Shown here one piece after another: positions 60,918-64,000 of a stretch of DNA of 64,000 nucleotides. The stretch covers positions 1-64,000 of the forward strand of contig NZ_CAJYES010000076.1 in the NCBI RefSeq assembly GCF_913773995.1, written 5' to 3'. The position numbers were made by a program, and so were the translations under genes. Below the pieces are notes generated by a model. That model searched no databases. It saw only the letters and a list, made by a program, of their open reading frames with translations, and was not told the origin of the DNA. How positions within the stretch are numbered: the first letter of the stretch is position 1; every line of letters starts with the position of its first letter. This DNA comes from an uncultured Pseudacidovorax sp. Lineage in GTDB: Bacteria; Pseudomonadota; Gammaproteobacteria; Burkholderiales; Burkholderiaceae_C.

Positions 60918-61954
60918 GTGCCGTGCTGGCGTCTTCCCAACAAACCAAGTCGACCCAGGGCGCGGCGCCGCTGGTCGTCGCCCATGACCTGGCGCGCACC
61001 TTCGACGTATCGGCGCCCTGGCTCAACCGCGTGCTGGAGCGTAAGCCCCGCACCCTGCTGCATGCCGTCGACGGCGTGAGCTTCGAGATCGAGCGCGGCA
61101 AGACGCTGGCGCTGGTGGGCGAATCGGGCTGCGGCAAGAGCACCGTGGCGCGACTGCTGGTGGGCCTGTACGAGCCCACGCGCGGCGGCATGCGCTTCGA
61201 CGGCCAGGATGCGCATGCGGCCTACCGCACGGCCGCGGGCCGGCAGCTGCGCCGGCGCATCCAGATGATCTTCCAGGACCCGTACGCCAGCCTCAATCCG
61301 CGCTGGGTGGTCGAGGACATCATTGCCGAGCCGCTGCGCGAGCACGGCATCCTGCGCGAGAAGGCGGCCGTCCGTGAGCGCGTGGGCGAGTTGCTGCGCT
61401 CGGTGGGCCTGTCGCCGCTGGACATGGCCAAGTACCCGCACCAGTTCTCGGGCGGGCAGCGCCAGCGCATCTCCATCGCGCGGGCGCTGGCCACGGCGCC
61501 CGAGTTCCTGGTCTGCGACGAGCCTACTTCGGCCCTGGACGTGAGCGTGCAGGCGCAGGTGCTCAACATCATGAAGGACCTGCAGCGCGAGCGCGGTCTG
61601 ACCTACCTGTTCATCTCACACAACCTGGCCGTGGTTCGGCATGTGAGCGACCAGGTGGGTGTGATGTACCTGGGCCGGCTGGTGGAGCTGGCCGACAAGG
61701 CGCAGCTCTTCGCGCAGCCGCGCCATCCCTATACGCGCATGCTGCTGGACGCGATTCCGCAGATGCATGCGACCGGTCGTGCGCGCACCCCCGTGCAGGG
61801 CGAGGTGCCCAACCCGCTCAACCCACCCACGGGCTGCGCATTCCATCCGCGCTGCCCGCATGCCAATGCGCGTTGCTCAGCCGAGCGGCCGGCGCTGCTG
61901 AACATCGGTGGCGTGCGCGTGGCCTGCCACGCGGTGGAAGAGGGACGCATCTGA
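60914..61954 (+). CDS. dipeptide-type ABC transporter ATPase (DppF-like)
   Basis: This 346-residue second ATPase of the importer has Walker [13 protein letters not shown], the Q-loop [12 protein letters not shown], signature [15 protein letters not shown], Walker [13 protein letters not shown] and the C-terminal [19 protein letters not shown] cluster. It pairs with the DppD-like subunit. It closes the importer operon; 118 bp follow before the next transporter. Confidence 0.94.
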   Translation: MSAVLASSQQTKSTQGAAPLVVAHDLARTFDVSAPWLNRVLERKPRTLLHAVDGVSFEIERGKTLALVGESGCGKSTVARLLVGLYEPTRGGMRFDGQDAHAAYRTAAGRQLRRRIQMIFQDPYASLNPRWVVEDIIAEPLREHGILREKAAVRERVGELLRSVGLSPLDMAKYPHQFSGGQRQRISIARALATAPEFLVCDEPTSALDVSVQAQVLNIMKDLQRERGLTYLFISHNLAVVRHVSDQVGVMYLGRLVELADKAQLFAQPRHPYTRMLLDAIPQMHATGRARTPVQGEVPNPLNPPTGCAFHPRCPHANARCSAERPALLNIGGVRVACHAVEEGRI

Positions 61955-62072
61955 TCCGCTGAGAGCGAGGCGCCGCACCAGCGGTAGTTCCACCGATGAC
62001 GGCTGCAGGATCGGGGCGTAAGGTCGGCACCCCGGTCCGGCGACGCCGGGCCTCTCTCTTTCCGGAATCAAG

Positions 62073-63104
62073 ATGCCCCGACAACAACAGACCTTCCGCC
62101 GCGCCTTGTTGGCCGCCGCCCTCGCCACTGCCGCCTCGGCCGCGAGCGCCCAGCAGGTCAATGTCATCTGCTCGGTGCAGGCCGACTGGTGCAACATGAT
62201 CGCCACCGTCTATGCGCGCACCACCGGCGTCAAGATCAACCTGGCCCTCAAGGGCTCGGGCGAGGCCCTGGCCCAGCTGATCGCCGAGCGCGACAACCCC
62301 AAGACCGACGTCTGGTTCGGCGGTACGGGCGATCCGCACCTGCAGGCCGCCGAGCAGAACCTCACGCTGGAGTACAAGTCGCCGACGCTCACGCAGCTGT
62401 ACCCGTGGGCGCAGCAGCAGGCCCAGCAGTCGGGCTACCGCACGGTGGGCATCTACTCCGGCCCGCTGGGCTTTGGCTACAACACCGAGCTGCTGGCCAA
62501 GAAGAAGCTGCCGGTGCCGCGCAGCTGGGTCGACCTGCTCAAGCCCGAATACAAGGGCGACGTCCAGGTGGCCAACCCCGCGTCGAGCGGCACGGCCTAC
62601 ACCATGATCGCCACGCTGGTGCAGCTGATGGGCGAGGACAAGGCCTTCGATTACCTCAAGGGCCTGCACAAGAATGTCTCGGCCTACACCCGCTCCGGCA
62701 CGGCGCCGATCAAGGCGGTGGCGCGCGGCGAGACCGCGGTGTCGATCAGCTTCGTGCACGACGCGCCGCAGGAGAAGATGCAGGGCTTTCCGGTCGAGAC
62801 GGTGACGCCCTCCGAAGGCACCGGCGCCGAGATCGGATCCATGAGCATCGTCAAGGGCGCCCGCAATCTGGACCAGGCCAAGAAGTTCTACGAATGGGCG
62901 CTGACGCCCCAGGCGCAGGCCTTCGGTGCGGCGTCCAAGCAGTACCAGCTGCCCTCGAACAAGGCCACGGTGGTCGATCCGAACGTGCCTGACTTCAAGA
63001 AGATCAAGCTGATCAACTACGACTACAAGACCTACGGCGCCAGCGCCGAGCGGCGACGCCTGATCGCCCGCTGGGAAAAAGAAGTCAACTCGCTGCCCCG
63101 CTGA
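62073..63104 (+). CDS. ABC transporter substrate-binding protein (FbpA/AfuA-like)
   Basis: This 343-residue periplasmic binding protein has a signal peptide (about 1-26, ending ASAQ). It has the iron/polyamine-type fold: VICSVQADWCNMIATVYART near the start, then TDVWFGGTGDPHLQAAEQNL, VANPASSGTAYTMIATLVQL and GSMSIVKGARNLDQAKKFYE. The family includes ferric iron, putrescine and 2-aminoethylphosphonate binding proteins. The ligand is not decided here. The next gene is a permease starting at the base after its stop. Confidence 0.88.
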   Translation: MPRQQQTFRRALLAAALATAASAASAQQVNVICSVQADWCNMIATVYARTTGVKINLALKGSGEALAQLIAERDNPKTDVWFGGTGDPHLQAAEQNLTLEYKSPTLTQLYPWAQQQAQQSGYRTVGIYSGPLGFGYNTELLAKKKLPVPRSWVDLLKPEYKGDVQVANPASSGTAYTMIATLVQLMGEDKAFDYLKGLHKNVSAYTRSGTAPIKAVARGETAVSISFVHDAPQEKMQGFPVETVTPSEGTGAEIGSMSIVKGARNLDQAKKFYEWALTPQAQAFGAASKQYQLPSNKATVVDPNVPDFKKIKLINYDYKTYGASAERRRLIARWEKEVNSLPR

Positions 63105-64000
63105 GTGCGCGCGCCCCGTTCGAACGCGGCGGCCTGGTCGTGCATCGCGATCGGGCTCGTCGCCTATGGGCTGCTGCCCTGGTATGCGATCCAGGACACC
63201 AGCTGGTGGCAGGCGCTGCCCGGCATCTGGCGTGAAGGCGACGCAGCCAATGGGCTGATCCAGGCTGCGAAGCAGGGGCGGCCCTGGCTCTTCGCGGGGC
63301 TGGCCGGGCTGGTGCTATGCATGGTGGGCGCGAGCCTCGCACCCGGCCGCGCCCAGGGCCGCTGGTGGCTGGCGGGCGGTGGCCTCGGCGCGCTGGCGCT
63401 GGCCGTGTCGGGCCTGGCCATCGGCGCACGCGGCTGGAGCTTTGCCGCACTCAACACGCTGTTCGGCGAGCTGCAGGTCAACCAGTTCGGTATCGGCATC
63501 GGCGGCTTCGTCGTCTTCGCGATGCTTGTCGTGCTGGCCGCCTTCGGCCTTGCGCGCCTGGGCTTCTTCCGCGGCGACCTGTTCGTCTCCGCGGCCGTGG
63601 TGGGCTGCGGGCTGGTGCTGCTCATGTTCATCGGCTGGCCCGTCGGCAAGGCACTGTCGGCGGCCTTCTTCGACGAGGACGGACACGCCTCGCTCGCCGC
63701 CTTCGGCGCGCGGGTGTTCACCGAGCGCATCTGGGGCCTGGGCTGCGTCGCTGGCGGCACGAGCTGCGGCGTGGCCTGGAACACGCTGCTGCTGGCCCTG
63801 CTGACGGCGGCCGGCACCACCTTCCTGGGCACGCTGATCGCACTGATGGCCGAGCGCGGCGCCCGCCGCTGGCAGGGGCCGCTGAAGGTGGTGGCGCTGC
63901 TCCCCATCATCACGCCGCCCTTCGTGGTGGGGCTGGGGCTGATCCTGCTGTTCGGCCGCGCGGGCGTGGTCAATCAGGCACTGGAAAGCTGGTTCGGCAT
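63105..64000 (+). CDS. ABC transporter permease, iron/polyamine type (partial, runs off the window)
   Basis: The gene begins with a GTG immediately after the binding-protein stop (TGAGTG) and continues to the window end, 298 codons. It encodes several membrane helices (IAIGLVAYGLLPWYAI near the start, then AALNTLFGELQVNQFGIGIG and further hydrophobic runs). A permease-type core follows (CGVAWNTLLLALLTAAGTTF, LIALMAERGARRW). The long N-terminal membrane region suggests the fused double-length FbpB-type permease. The downstream ATPase is not visible. Confidence 0.82.
   Translation, partial: MRAPRSNAAAWSCIAIGLVAYGLLPWYAIQDTSWWQALPGIWREGDAANGLIQAAKQGRPWLFAGLAGLVLCMVGASLAPGRAQGRWWLAGGGLGALALAVSGLAIGARGWSFAALNTLFGELQVNQFGIGIGGFVVFAMLVVLAAFGLARLGFFRGDLFVSAAVVGCGLVLLMFIGWPVGKALSAAFFDEDGHASLAAFGARVFTERIWGLGCVAGGTSCGVAWNTLLLALLTAAGTTFLGTLIALMAERGARRWQGPLKVVALLPIITPPFVVGLGLILLFGRAGVVNQALESWFG

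Overview
This is a high-GC (roughly two-thirds G+C by eye) chromosomal segment of a betaproteobacterium. The order Burkholderiales, and most likely the family Comamonadaceae, is suggested by four things: the Gram-negative trimeric porin with its AQSSVTLFG start, the cphA/cphA' pair with its partner genes, the clustered Tad and Gsp loci, and a dispersed intergenic repeat of a kind common in that family. The species cannot be named from sequence reading alone. I saw no tRNA or rRNA genes, CRISPR arrays, prophages or insertion sequences.

Layout. Positions 1-13083 (minus strand) hold a complete Tad (Flp) tight-adherence pilus locus: flp, prepilin peptidase, cpaB/rcpC, secretin, cpaE/tadZ, ATPase tadA, tadB, tadC, a TPR lipoprotein, a DUF3613 protein, two tadE-like minor pilins and tadG. 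It ends in a sigma-54 activator cut by the window edge. A 454-bp region upstream of flp carries a perfect NtrC-type palindrome. Next come an L,D-transpeptidase and a TPR protein that appear to share a C-terminal fold (13538-16320), and two tandem small secreted paralogues.

Positions 17502-25243 form a cyanophycin locus: CphA, the shorter CphA' with a degenerate ligase P-loop, a divergent fused ABC exporter and a DUF1854 protein. A mixed stretch follows (25309-35819): a vapBC-like toxin-antitoxin pair, queC, an SbmA/YddA-like ABC transporter, a small lipoprotein, a DUF1810 protein, a 5'-nucleotidase, a hotdog-fold protein with a crotonase, a LysR regulator divergent from an exported M20 hydrolase, and a class II Fic protein.

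Positions 35864-47941 hold the type II secretion genes gspG-H-I-J-K-L-M-N-D-E-F, with one unknown exported gene between gspE and gspF and gspC facing away. Then come ilvA, an intergenic region with a well-formed small RNA candidate (49755-49846, minus strand), an OsmC protein, coq7 and a strongly expressed porin.

Positions 52957-61954 form a dipeptide-type ABC importer with two binding proteins, two permeases, two ATPases and an embedded M20 amidohydrolase. A second, iron- or polyamine-type ABC importer begins at 62073 and runs off the end.

The item I would test first is the small RNA. It has a sigma-70-like promoter, three stem-loops, a 15-nt pyrimidine loop containing an anti-Shine-Dalgarno sequence, and an intrinsic terminator with a GCAA tetraloop.
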